The notes: generated by a model not told the origin, from the letters alone. A stretch of DNA of 24,992 bases from GCA-002700125 sp964434385 (GCA_964434385.1 CAYSUW010000017.1:1-24992), one strand, 5' to 3'. Counted from the first letter of the stretch, positions 5,586 through 14,051 are shown. Numbers and translations are program-made.

Positions 5586-7909
5586 CAAATGTTCTCCTGA
5601 ATTGATGATTCCATTACGAAATCCCGAATCGGGATTTCGGCTTGAGTTAATATTAAAATTGGTTTAATTTTTTCACTTATTGGAACTTTTACGAAGATAG
5701 ATAAGCCATTGATATCAACAGAGAGCCCTTGCTTCAACAATATGTCTGAAGCTATTTTTAATTGTTCTTTAAAAAGATAAATCCTAATTTTTACTGTCTC
5801 TCCAATTCGTCTACCTATCTCTTCTGGATTACATGTCTCTGCAATTTTTCCATCCTTTAGTATTAATACTTTGTCTGCAAGATTTAGCACGTCTTCTATA
5901 ACATGAGTTGTAAAAATGATAGTTTTCCCATCATTCTTCAAATCAGAAATTAGAGACAAGAAAGATATTCTAGAACTAGAGTCAAGGCTGGCTGTAGGCT
6001 CATCAAGTATTAAAATTGGAGGATCAGACAAAAGAGCAAGTGCCAAAGCAAGTCGTTGTTTCATACCTCCGGAAAGTTGTCTTACTTGTTTCTGTGTATG
6101 TTCTAATAGATCCATACGCTTCAGATTTTCTTCAATATTACTTCTTGAAGATTTTTTAAGCCTAGCATAAAAATGTACAGTTTCAAGCACAGTAAGATTT
6201 TCATGAAGATTTAATTCCTGAGGGACGAATCCAATAAGTTTTCGAATCTTTTTATCTTTCATTTTTAGATCTAATTTCCCAATATTTATAGAGCCTTTAT
6301 AGGACAACAATCCTAAAATACAGTGAAATATAGTAGTCTTCCCCGCACCGTTGCCTCCCCAAATAGCAACGGATTGCCCTGGAGAAACACTTAGATTAAG
6401 CTTATCAACAACTGTAGTATTTCCGAATCGCTTCGTTAAACCTTCAACTCGTAGAGTACAATCACTGGTAATAGAACTTATCTTAGTAATTAGAGGAATC
6501 CTGAAAAAAGAAAAACGAGGTAAGAATATTAGTCCTATTGCCGTTAGTATCATTCCTCCTGATACTAATCCGATATTTCGTGATGAATTTTCCATTGATG
6601 TGACTGGCAAACCTTGAGGTAAATGAGTCTTCATAAGAGGCGCATTATCTATAAGTTTTGGTTGAGGTTGAACCAGAGGTAATGCTCTAGCAGCAAAATC
6701 AATTGATTCTGCTGAAGGGCTTGAGGAGAATAAAAGCAATGTAGGATATTTATCCGTTAAATTCTCAAAGAGTTTTTGTGACTTATAAGGTATATCTCCA
6801 CGACCATCAAGATCTTCATCAAAACCAGCATAATCACTCCAATAGTTCCCAATACCATCAACTGTCCAAATGTTATTTCGCAGTTGCCCACCTCCCGCAA
6901 CAGACACCTGATTTCGATTACCTTCGAAGCTATTACCTTTGAAGTAATTTTGACGAACCGATGGTGTTAATTTCATTCCAACATCATTGAATGAAAAAAC
7001 ATTTCCTTCAAACAATGTAGTACTGTCTATTTCTCTTGGAGAGTTATCTACTGACACCCCTATACGATTATCTAAAAATAGATTATCTTTTATTATGGCG
7101 TCATCGACATCTTTTAATCCGACACCAAAACCACTTGGGCCTCTGTTTTCAGAAATAAAATTATTCTGTAAATGAAGATTACGACTATACATTAGAAATA
7201 CTCCTACGGAATTGCCGATCAGGCGATTCTTCTCAATCACAGCATCATCGCAATACATTATGTGTAAACCGTAACGACCTCCAGAAATATCATTTCCTCG
7301 AACAATCAATTGCTCGGAGTACCACAATACTACATCTCGTCCTTTTTCCACTCTGTTATTTTCAATCCTTACATTATCACTGAACCATATGCGGATCGGA
7401 TCTCCTCGACGTGGTGCAGCAAGATCTTTTGAGTAAATAACGTTATCTCGAATCACAGAATTTGATGCTTTTCTAAGGTAAATTCCGAATAAAGTTTCTT
7501 TAAAATAATTGCCTTCTACAATAATATCTGGAGCTTCAACAGATAAACCCGAGTTTTCTTGATCAAGAACCTTTCCACTGTTTATGATAACGAAACCCTT
7601 CAGAACAATGTTTGGAGATGTTAATCGAATTACAGTCCCTTTATTTTCACCATCAAGTATAGGCCAATTATGACCTATCAGAGTTAAACTTTTCTCAATC
7701 AAAATTGGTCCAGTATACACACCGCCATATACGTTTAAGGTATCTCCATTATGAGCATTTTCAACCGCTTTATTTAGTGTTGAAAATCTTCCTTGAGGTG
7801 AAATAACTGACCCTTCGACTTCCTCTTCAGCGTGAACATTCCATACAGGCATAGCAAAATACACAATAATAATAGAAATAAAAGTAATTCCTTTGATTCG
7901 ATTATTCAT
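5585..7909 (-). CDS. NosD-NosF fusion: periplasmic beta-helix protein joined to ABC ATPase
   Basis: This 774-residue protein joins two proteins that are normally separate. Residues 1-28 are a Sec signal peptide ending VHA. Residues about 40-390 are the NosD right-handed beta-helix, with repeated N-N-x-I/F-type turns and the NosD signature GNYWSDYAGFDEDLDGRGD. A single membrane segment follows at about 446-465. Residues 485-774 are a complete NosF-like ATPase: Walker A GGNGAGKTT (518-526), signature LSGGMKQR (613-620), Walker B ILILDEP (632-638) and H-loop TTH (667-669). Topology fits: beta-helix outside, ATPase inside. It starts two bases after the upstream membrane gene stop and overlaps nosY. 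There is no frameshift or stop at the junction, so the fusion reads as real. Confidence 0.9.
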   Translation of the reverse strand: MNNRIKGITFISIIIVYFAMPVWNVHAEEEVEGSVISPQGRFSTLNKAVENAHNGDTLNVYGGVYTGPILIEKSLTLIGHNWPILDGENKGTVIRLTSPNIVLKGFVIINSGKVLDQENSGLSVEAPDIIVEGNYFKETLFGIYLRKASNSVIRDNVIYSKDLAAPRRGDPIRIWFSDNVRIENNRVEKGRDVVLWYSEQLIVRGNDISGGRYGLHIMYCDDAVIEKNRLIGNSVGVFLMYSRNLHLQNNFISENRGPSGFGVGLKDVDDAIIKDNLFLDNRIGVSVDNSPREIDSTTLFEGNVFSFNDVGMKLTPSVRQNYFKGNSFEGNRNQVSVAGGGQLRNNIWTVDGIGNYWSDYAGFDEDLDGRGDIPYKSQKLFENLTDKYPTLLLFSSSPSAESIDFAARALPLVQPQPKLIDNAPLMKTHLPQGLPVTSMENSSRNIGLVSGGMILTAIGLIFLPRFSFFRIPLITKISSITSDCTLRVEGLTKRFGNTTVVDKLNLSVSPGQSVAIWGGNGAGKTTIFHCILGLLSYKGSINIGKLDLKMKDKKIRKLIGFVPQELNLHENLTVLETVHFYARLKKSSRSNIEENLKRMDLLEHTQKQVRQLSGGMKQRLALALALLSDPPILILDEPTASLDSSSRISFLSLISDLKNDGKTIIFTTHVIEDVLNLADKVLILKDGKIAETCNPEEIGRRIGETVKIRIYLFKEQLKIASDILLKQGLSVDINGLSIFVKVPISEKIKPILILTQAEIPIRDFVMESSIQENI

Positions 7910-7911
7910 TC

Positions 7912-9195
7912 TTAACCAACTTCATTCGGAATCAATCCTAATGTTTCCATAAAAGATAAAGCATGTTTTGACTGAGACTGAGTTTTTCTAATTATTAGTC
8001 CTCCTTCATCCTCCATCAACAAATTATCAAGTCTTATTACGCCCAGTTTTTCCAGATCTTTTTGTTCTATAGCAAGAAGCGGGCCTATTGATACACCCAT
8101 TCCAATAGACACGAATTGCTTTATAAAATCCATACTGTCTAACTCCATAACTACCTGAAACTCCAATCCTTGGTTAGTAAATTCCTCTTCTAACGTAATT
8201 CGGGTATAGGAATGTTTCTCCAATAAAATAAGAGGATACTTGACTATATCTGCAAGAGATTTTACAGGTTTTTTGAGAAGAGGATGCCCCAAAGGAGTAA
8301 TGAGGACTCGTTCATATTTGAAAAGTCTTTTAAAAGTCAGACCCTTAGATTGTTCTCTGCCTGGGATAATACCAAAAGATACTTCGCGATTCTCTACCAT
8401 TTTGATTACATCACTTCTATGACCTGAACGTATAAACATTCGAATCTTAGGATGAGATAATCTGAAAATCTTTACTGCTTCTATCAAAACGTGAGGAACA
8501 ATATCAAAAGTAGCTCCGACTAATACTGGTTCTTCATGCTCTATATCAACAGTGCTAATAGGCAAATAATCTATCAGAGGTTTATAAATTTTTCTATGGA
8601 AGTAGAGTCCTAATACAGCTAGAACAACTGCTAAACAGGCTATATAAAAGCCGATAGCAAACCTGGTAACAACTAAAAAATTTGCTACTGCTTCACTACC
8701 AAATATGGGTGGAGTGAAAGGGTCTACCGAAGAGCTCAATGGAGCACTGGGATCTAAATTCTGACCGAATAAATTCAACCAGTAAAAAAGGTCTACCACG
8801 AATATGAGAGGATACAATAGTATCGGAAGTACCCAAATTAATACCCAGCGATTATGAACAAATATTGCTGCAATTGTAATCAAAGCTATCGTAATGAGAG
8901 CATATATACTCAAGGCACGTTCAAGAGTACCTCCTTGTTCTAGAGACTTCATCCCTATATAGTGATTCAGTACATCTAACTCTTCAACATCACCTGATAA
9001 TTTATTTACATAAAGTTGAACATTGAGTCCATCGGGATATTGTGGAGCCTGCATTTCCATATTCCAATAAGGCAAGAAAATAGAAACCAGAATACAGAAT
9101 GCTGAAAGCGTTAACAACAGTGTCGGAATAGGGTATTGTTTGCGTAAACGCTTTCTTACTTCTTCTTGAGTTAATCTGTCTTCAATTTTTTTCAT
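7912..9195 (-). CDS. NosB-like membrane protein fused to a LysR effector-binding domain
   Basis: Residues 1-210 match the NosB-type membrane protein of clade II nos clusters: a basic cytoplasmic N-terminus, helix 1 (about 24-44), an external loop with PYWNMEMQAPQYPDG and GDVEELDVLNHYIGM, and three more helices (about 97-115, 117-140, 175-199). Four helices place the C-terminus inside. Residues about 222-399 are a LysR substrate-binding domain without any helix-turn-helix. Residues 263-399 are identical to residues 130-266 of the divergent LysR at 11371, except Arg/Lys. Residues 223-262 are only about 58% identical to LysR, and the tails after 399 are unrelated. The gene lies between nosZ (13 bp) and nosDF (2 bp) in the operon. 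NosB function is unknown; the fused domain may bind a ligand or the LysR protein. Confidence 0.85.
   Translation of the reverse strand: MKKIEDRLTQEEVRKRLRKQYPIPTLLLTLSAFCILVSIFLPYWNMEMQAPQYPDGLNVQLYVNKLSGDVEELDVLNHYIGMKSLEQGGTLERALSIYALITIALITIAAIFVHNRWVLIWVLPILLYPLIFVVDLFYWLNLFGQNLDPSAPLSSSVDPFTPPIFGSEAVANFLVVTRFAIGFYIACLAVVLAVLGLYFHRKIYKPLIDYLPISTVDIEHEEPVLVGATFDIVPHVLIEAVKIFRLSHPKIRMFIRSGHRSDVIKMVENREVSFGIIPGREQSKGLTFKRLFKYERVLITPLGHPLLKKPVKSLADIVKYPLILLEKHSYTRITLEEEFTNQGLEFQVVMELDSMDFIKQFVSIGMGVSIGPLLAIEQKDLEKLGVIRLDNLLMEDEGGLIIRKTQSQSKHALSFMETLGLIPNEVG
7999..8409 (-). repeat. 411-bp near-perfect inverted repeat, nosB-fusion copy
   Basis: Reverse-complemented, this segment equals 11758-12168 except for one base near 8033 (AGA versus AAA codon, Arg/Lys). 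The identity stops abruptly at both ends, inside coding sequence, where the two genes differ at many positions. This is the footprint expected of recent gene conversion or an assembly consensus effect, not of shared ancestry alone. Confidence 0.95.
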
Positions 9196-9208
9196 TTCAT
9201 TACATCTT

Positions 9209-11227
9209 TTATGGGGCTATTAAAAGATATCCTGTCATTTCTAAGTGAAGTGCAGAACAGAATTCTGTACAGTAATAACTAAACACTCCACTATGAATAG
9301 CATCAAATTCAAATGTAGTTGCTTCTCCTGGTTCTATACTCAAGTTAATGTTATATCCAGAAAGTGCAAATCCATGGGTTGCATCATGAGCTCTTTCTAC
9401 ATTAGTAATATGCCAGATAACATGATCACCTTTTTTGATATTAATGCGTTCAGGAGTAAAATGACTACGTACTGCAGTCATGAAAATCTCTACGTTATTT
9501 CCATTTCTTACCACTTTTTCTTCTCCTATTTTAACTGCATTGATATCCACAGCTTGTTTAGTAGGATTCCATCCTACTTCAGGGTAAACTTTCCAAGGAT
9601 TTAATTTGTCAGCTTTGATAATTTGAGCATAGTGAGGTTCACCAACTCCTATAGGGCTGTCATATAACAATTGCATGGTGTCACCTTTTTCTGAAATATC
9701 AATTAACTGAAAGTTTTGTGGTAACAATGGACCAACGCCAATAAATCTATCTATCGCCCATTTGTTCATTGATACTAGATAACCTCCATCTGGACTTACA
9801 GTATCACCTTCTGCGGTAACTATATGTCCTACGTTGTATTGGACTGGTATTTTCGAAACCAAAGACCATTCGGTTTCCGGATTCTTCTCAGCATAAACTC
9901 CACCCATTGCCCATCGAGCAACTGCAGGTTCTAGAAATAAACTTGTATATGCATATCCTTGATTATCAAATTGAGTATGCAATGGTCCAAGTCCAACTTC
10001 TATTTGTGCTTCCATAACATCATCAAAGTTAAGAATAGGAATCCCATATTCATCCTTTTCTGTTGGTCCAGCTGAAATTGCATTCAATATCTTTTCGAAA
10101 CTGTAGACTGTTACATGAGGATCAAGTTTTCCTGATACCACCAGATAATCACCACCAGGAAAAACGTCTACTCCATGAGGACTTTTTGGTTCTGGAGTAA
10201 AGTATAGGAGATCTTCTTCTATAGCAGTTTCCAAGGAGATTACTTTAAACCCGTTAATAATTTTCACATCTCCTTGTGCAGCAACACTAGATGCTTTTTC
10301 CAGATTGATGATATGCAAATAATCCATATCTCTTTGAGATGCTCCTGCTTCAAAAGGAGGATCTCCATCTTCTATACCCCCTGTACTCATTTCTGTATTA
10401 AAAGAGTTACAAAATACCCATCCGTCGCTAGCAAGTTTACCTGCATCACAAATGTCTTGCCAATATGGAGGTAACTCCATGGCAAAAGAAGCTTCAGAAT
10501 CTATTTTTCCTTTTGCGCGATCAAACTTCCAGAATGTTACCATTCCTCGATATGCTTCGGCATAGTCATCTATTGAAGCATATTCAGATCCAAGTGGTGT
10601 AGCATATTGACCTCCTTCTATCACCCAATCTGAATTAGGAGTTACCATTGTTCCCCCATGATCAATATTTGAAATTGGATTCTTGATAATTTGTTTTGTT
10701 TCAAAATCTCTTAAATCAATAACAGCTACTCTCGCATTTGCCTTATCATTAATAAAAAGAAACTGTCCATCATATTCACCATTAGTTTCACTTATTGCAG
10801 GATGATGAGTATCTCCCCAACGTAGTTCAGTTTCGTTATAATTTCCTTGGTTTAAGACTTCCATTGAGTCCAAACTTCCATACCCCCAGCCTTGCCATGG
10901 TTCAGGAGTAAAAACTCCAATAACTTTGAGTAAGCGCATAGAAGGAAGACCGATTACCAATACTTGGCCAGAATGTCCACCAGACGCAAACAGTATATAA
11001 TCGTCATGTTGACCTGATGGAACGTAAGTTTTAATGGCGGCTTCGACATCGTCAGTAGTAAGCCCACGACTTTCAGCTAAGGCTGAGATATCTTCAGACC
11101 CAAGCTGTTGTGTTGACTCTATTGATTCTCCGTCAGAACATCCTAATATTGAAACCACCCAAAATGTCGTGAATATTAAAATCAAGATCTTGAAATTCAA
11201 GTTAACTTTGTAAATAGGATTTTTCAT
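9209..11227 (-). CDS. nosZ: Nitrous oxide reductase NosZ, Sec-type (clade II)
   Basis: The 672-residue protein reduces N2O to N2 outside the cytoplasm. The N-terminus is a Sec-type signal with a possible lipobox (SILGCSDG), not a twin-arginine signal, which marks clade II. CuZ histidine motifs are present: GGHSGQV, GDTHHPAIS, DHGGTM, KSPHGVDV, LHTQFD, GHIV and EPHYAQ. The C-terminal CuA domain ends with CTEFCSALHLEM, providing both Cys, the His and the Met. An upstream in-frame ATG exists at 11257, but I chose Met at 11227 because AGAAGGAGAAAG lies just before it. It is the first gene of the operon and diverges from the LysR gene. Confidence 0.95.
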   Translation of the reverse strand: MKNPIYKVNLNFKILILIFTTFWVVSILGCSDGESIESTQQLGSEDISALAESRGLTTDDVEAAIKTYVPSGQHDDYILFASGGHSGQVLVIGLPSMRLLKVIGVFTPEPWQGWGYGSLDSMEVLNQGNYNETELRWGDTHHPAISETNGEYDGQFLFINDKANARVAVIDLRDFETKQIIKNPISNIDHGGTMVTPNSDWVIEGGQYATPLGSEYASIDDYAEAYRGMVTFWKFDRAKGKIDSEASFAMELPPYWQDICDAGKLASDGWVFCNSFNTEMSTGGIEDGDPPFEAGASQRDMDYLHIINLEKASSVAAQGDVKIINGFKVISLETAIEEDLLYFTPEPKSPHGVDVFPGGDYLVVSGKLDPHVTVYSFEKILNAISAGPTEKDEYGIPILNFDDVMEAQIEVGLGPLHTQFDNQGYAYTSLFLEPAVARWAMGGVYAEKNPETEWSLVSKIPVQYNVGHIVTAEGDTVSPDGGYLVSMNKWAIDRFIGVGPLLPQNFQLIDISEKGDTMQLLYDSPIGVGEPHYAQIIKADKLNPWKVYPEVGWNPTKQAVDINAVKIGEEKVVRNGNNVEIFMTAVRSHFTPERINIKKGDHVIWHITNVERAHDATHGFALSGYNINLSIEPGEATTFEFDAIHSGVFSYYCTEFCSALHLEMTGYLLIAP

Positions 11228-11304
11228 AATCTTTCTCCTTCTGTCAACAATCATCACTTTGACAAATGACTTTATTCACTTTTCTAATATTATCTAAGAA
11301 CAAT

Positions 11305-11328
11305 AACATTATGTCTAGGCATAATGTT
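11305..11328. promoter_or_regulatory. Inverted repeat in the nosZ/LysR divergent promoter region, likely LysR operator
   Basis: AACATTATG (11305-11313) and CATAATGTT (11320-11328) are perfect nine-base inverted arms around TCTAGG. The site lies 42 bases before the LysR start and 77 bases before the nosZ start. LysR-type regulators typically bind imperfect AT-rich dyads in divergent promoters of this kind. The regulator assignment is inferred from position; the dyad is directly visible. Confidence 0.65.
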
Positions 11329-11370
11329 TGATATACAGTATTATAAAAATAAATACTAATAGGCTTAATT

Positions 11371-12258
11371 ATGGAATTACGGCAACTCAGAAGTTTTTGT
11401 GTAGCAGCCAGATTGCAAAGTATCTCTAAAGCCGCAGAATTTTTAGATATAGGTCAACCAACTGTGACCACTCATATTAAAAAATTAGAGGAAGAATTAG
11501 GTCTCATTCTTTTCGATCGGATCAAACGACCTATTCTTCTTACAACTTCTGGAGAATCTCTTAACGAACTGGCAATACCTCTAATCGACGGTATCGATAA
11601 TTTGACCGCCAATACTTCAAAATTAATTCTTGAATCACCAGTGTTGATTGGTGCTACATATGACATTATTCCCCATTTGCTTTTACCGAGTGTTCAATTC
11701 TTTAATAAATCTCACCCTCAAGCTCGTTTAAATATTCGCTCAGGTCATCGACATGAGGTAATCAAAATGGTAGAGAATCGCGAAGTATCTTTTGGTATTA
11801 TCCCAGGCAGAGAACAATCTAAGGGTCTGACTTTTAAAAGACTTTTCAAATATGAACGAGTCCTCATTACTCCTTTGGGGCATCCTCTTCTCAAAAAACC
11901 TGTAAAATCTCTTGCAGATATAGTCAAGTATCCTCTTATTTTATTGGAGAAACATTCCTATACCCGAATTACGTTAGAAGAGGAATTTACTAACCAAGGA
12001 TTGGAGTTTCAGGTAGTTATGGAGTTAGACAGTATGGATTTTATAAAGCAATTCGTGTCTATTGGAATGGGTGTATCAATAGGCCCGCTTCTTGCTATAG
12101 AACAAAAAGATCTGGAAAAACTGGGCGTAATAAAACTTGATAATTTGTTGATGGAGGATGAAGGAGGAGTTATAACAATACCAGGCCGACCTATTTCTAA
12201 TCATAGCCTAGCTTTTATATCAACATTCGAAGAAAGTTTACTCAATAATTGCACTTAA
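11371..12258 (+). CDS. LysR-type transcriptional regulator divergent from nosZ
   Basis: The 295-residue protein has the LysR winged helix-turn-helix at about 1-60 (MELRQLRSFCVAA, SISKAAEFLDIGQPTVTTHI, KLEEELGLILFDR) and an effector-binding domain at about 90-290 (VLIGATYDIIPHLLLPSV, GIIPGREQSKGL, SIGMGVSIGPLLA). Such proteins act as tetramers and usually control the divergent gene, here the nosZ operon. Residues 130-266 are encoded by DNA nearly identical to the NosB-fusion gene. The effector is unknown; the GIIPGREQS and GVSIGP loops line the ligand pocket in the family. No strong ribosome site precedes the ATG. Its coding sequence is followed at once by repeat DNA. Confidence 0.9.
   Translation: MELRQLRSFCVAARLQSISKAAEFLDIGQPTVTTHIKKLEEELGLILFDRIKRPILLTTSGESLNELAIPLIDGIDNLTANTSKLILESPVLIGATYDIIPHLLLPSVQFFNKSHPQARLNIRSGHRHEVIKMVENREVSFGIIPGREQSKGLTFKRLFKYERVLITPLGHPLLKKPVKSLADIVKYPLILLEKHSYTRITLEEEFTNQGLEFQVVMELDSMDFIKQFVSIGMGVSIGPLLAIEQKDLEKLGVIKLDNLLMEDEGGVITIPGRPISNHSLAFISTFEESLLNNCT
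11758..12168 (+). repeat. 411-bp near-perfect inverted repeat, LysR copy
   Basis: This is the partner of 7999-8409. Across 411 bp there is a single mismatch. Left of 11758 the genes read CATCGACATGAG here and CATAGAAGTGAT in the fusion; right of 12168 they read GTTATAACA and CTAATAATT. The copies face each other across nosZ, so homologous recombination between them could invert the 3.3-kb segment holding nosZ. Confidence 0.95.
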
Positions 12259-12263
12259 TATTA

Positions 12264-12347
12264 TCTTAGCTATATTCATGTGGAATTGAGTACCGATAGC
12301 GTTTTGGGGGTCTATTGTATATATTAATGTGGGTGTAAGAGTGCTGA
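12264..12347. repeat. Dispersed repeat, copy downstream of LysR gene
   Basis: The copy contains CTATATTCATGTGG, GAGTACCGATAGCGTTTTGG, GGGTCTATTGTATATATTAA and TGTGGGTGTAAGAGTGCTGA. It begins six bases after the LysR stop codon and forms the left arm of the second composite element (12264-12600). Confidence 0.7.
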
Positions 12348-12530
12348 AAATTATTTTAGAAAGAAGTTGAGTTGGAGTATGGATAGCCAACTCTAGATTA
12401 GGCAAACTTGATGCTCTCTTCTTGGCAGAGAAAAGCTGATAAAAGTTTCTAGAGTCAGCAAAAATCCATAAAAGTTTAGGTTCTCACAAACATAAACTCG
12501 AAATACAACCAAGATAAGATATAAACATAC
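12348..12530. repeat. Stem-bearing core of composite repeat, copy 2
   Basis: The core resembles 3274-3460 at both ends and in the middle. The inverted arms are GCCAACTCTAG (12386-12396) and CTAGAGTCAGC (12449-12459), 52 bases apart. They mispair at two positions as plus-strand RNA (C-A), but as minus-strand RNA both become G-U wobbles, whereas the other copy pairs perfectly. No coding frame is evident. Confidence 0.55.
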
Positions 12531-12600
12531 TATATTTTAATGTGGTAGTACGAGTGCCGAAGGGCGACTGGAGCTATTAAATATGTAAATGTAAATTCAT
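12531..12600. repeat. Dispersed repeat, right arm of composite element 2
   Basis: The copy reads TATATTTTAATGTGGTAG, then GAGTGCCGAAGGGCGACTGG and AGCTATTAAATATGTAAATG. It is closest to 3731-3800. Confidence 0.65.
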
Positions 12601-12878
12601 CTTTTTTGATTATTAGTTGCTAGTGAATCCAACAAGCTATTCTTACTTTTGTTTTCTTTACTTTACTCTTTTGTTCAGAAGGTCAATTTGATTTATCTAA
12701 ATTTTTGTCTCTCGTTCAAAAACTGTGACCTAGCAAATGAAGCTACCTATTAAGTTGAATTAAAGAATCTTTAAATTAGTTAAGGTCAAATTTATATTAT
12801 TGACCGAGCCTGAAATAATTAAACACTCCTTTTTGGAAAATATCATTATGGATAACGATAGACATGAAATTGATTTTG
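12601..12878. other. Intergenic region without a recognised gene
   Basis: No supported ORF is present. A dyad GGTCAA (12784-12789) and TTGACC (12800-12805), with ten bases between, is the only structure I note; its role is unknown. It lies downstream of the aldolase gene, so it is not in that gene's promoter. Confidence 0.4.
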
Positions 12879-13568
12879 TCAGGAGTTTTTGCCGTTGATT
12901 CCTGAAGAAATGTTAATAATCATTTTTGTTAATTTTTTACAGTTATTTGTTAATAATTCCCAATTTTGTTGAGATATAATTTCTTCCGTAAATAATTTTG
13001 ATCCCATTCCAATAGCAAAAACTCCTGCTTCAAACCAATCATTGAGAGATTTCGGATCAATATCAATGTCTCCTGTGGGTAGTATACGAGCCCAAGGCAT
13101 TGGCGCCAAAAGGGATTGTACAAATGATGGGCCTACAACTGAATTAGGAAATACTTTTACTATATAACAACCTAATTCTTCAGCTACAGATATCTCTGAG
13201 GGAGTAAGACATCCTGGAATATAAGGTATCTGTTTTCGATTACATGTCTTTGCCACTTCGGAATTAGTGACTGGCCCAACAATAAAATTAGAGCCTAAAG
13301 AAATATATAAATTAGCAAGAGATGGATCTAATATAGAGCCAGTTCCTAGAATCATATCTGGTAAGCTTTGTCTACAGTAAATTTCAAGATCTTTGAATAC
13401 TTCCCATGCAAAATCTCCTCTATTAGTAAATTCGAAAATTCTGATACCACCTTCATGACATGCTTTCGTAACGTTTTTTACAATTTCTATATCAGGATGA
13501 TAAAAATTAAGAACAAGTTTATTTAAATTGATGTAGTTTAGTGTTGCTAATTTATCAAATCTGCCCAT
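12879..13568 (-). CDS. KDPG/4-hydroxy-2-oxoglutarate aldolase family protein
   Basis: The 229-residue protein matches the class I KDPG/KHG aldolase family: FYHPDIEIVKNVTKACHEGGIRIFEFTNRGDFA near the start, LGTGSI, then NFIVGPVTNSEVAKTCNRKQIPYIPGC, the Schiff-base lysine region ELGCYIVKVFPNSVVGP, and a phosphate-binding LPTGDIDI and GMGSKLF. The enzyme cleaves 2-keto-3-deoxy-6-phosphogluconate to pyruvate and glyceraldehyde-3-phosphate, or related keto-hydroxy acids. The usual TGG of LPTGG is TGD here, which leaves the exact substrate uncertain. GAGG lies six bases before the ATG. It has no obvious operon partner. Confidence 0.85.
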   Translation of the reverse strand: MGRFDKLATLNYINLNKLVLNFYHPDIEIVKNVTKACHEGGIRIFEFTNRGDFAWEVFKDLEIYCRQSLPDMILGTGSILDPSLANLYISLGSNFIVGPVTNSEVAKTCNRKQIPYIPGCLTPSEISVAEELGCYIVKVFPNSVVGPSFVQSLLAPMPWARILPTGDIDIDPKSLNDWFEAGVFAIGMGSKLFTEEIISQQNWELLTNNCKKLTKMIINISSGINGKNS

Positions 13569-13679
13569 ATCTAACCTCTTGTGTAATCCATTAGTTAACT
13601 TTTAATCGAGATAGAACGATCATATACAACTTTATAATAGTGCAATAATTTCAACTTCCATTTTGTTTTCATAATGATA

Positions 13680-14027
13680 TCATGCTTCAATATTATTTAA
13701 CCTCTGATTTTTTAAATTTAATTTTGCATCATTTATCCATTTTTCTTCCTGAAATTTAATCAGCATTTCAGCCTGTTCATCCCAATATATTAAATCATTG
13801 ATTATTAACAATGGGTTTTCTCTTATGTTAGTAAAATAATCAAATTTCCATTTTATATTTATTACAATTTGTGGAAATAATTCATATGAAAAAGGAGTTT
13901 TAATTTATTTAAGTTTTTCTAATAAAATTTTAAAAGAATCATTTACATTATCAATTGATATTTCACTGGATAATGAATTATTAGAAGAAGATTTAATTTC
14001 TTTATAAACAAATATGTTATCGCTCAT
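13680..14027 (-). pseudogene. Interrupted small ORF with an in-frame stop
   Basis: From an ATG at 14027 the minus strand reads 40 codons, then TAA at 13905-13907, and the same frame continues 74 more codons to TGA at 13680-13682. The second part encodes a coherent, Trp- and Ile-rich segment (VINIKWKFDYF, LIYWDEQAEMLIKFQEEKW). Remaining open for that long in AT-rich DNA with such composition suggests a single gene broken by one stop. I do not recognise the product. It follows coxC on the same strand and precedes the aldolase gene. Confidence 0.4.
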
Positions 14028-14032
14028 TTAAC

Positions 14033-14051
14033 TACCGTTATAAAAACGGTA
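14033..14051. terminator. Hairpin downstream of coxC
   Basis: TACCGTT (14033-14039) and AACGGTA (14045-14051) form a seven-pair stem with a five-base loop, 32 bases past the coxC stop on the minus strand. It lacks a following T run, so it could be a weak terminator, an RNA-stabilising hairpin, or an operator just before the interrupted ORF. Confidence 0.35.

Noticed and set aside
11745..11927. Duplicate 60-codon antisense frames within the LysR and NosB-fusion genes (also 8240-8422)
   Set aside because: Both exist only because the 411-bp repeat carries the same antisense frame; they lie inside well-supported coding regions.
12784..12805. GGTCAA/TTGACC dyad as an operator
   Set aside because: It lies downstream of the aldolase gene, with no promoter or gene start next to it.
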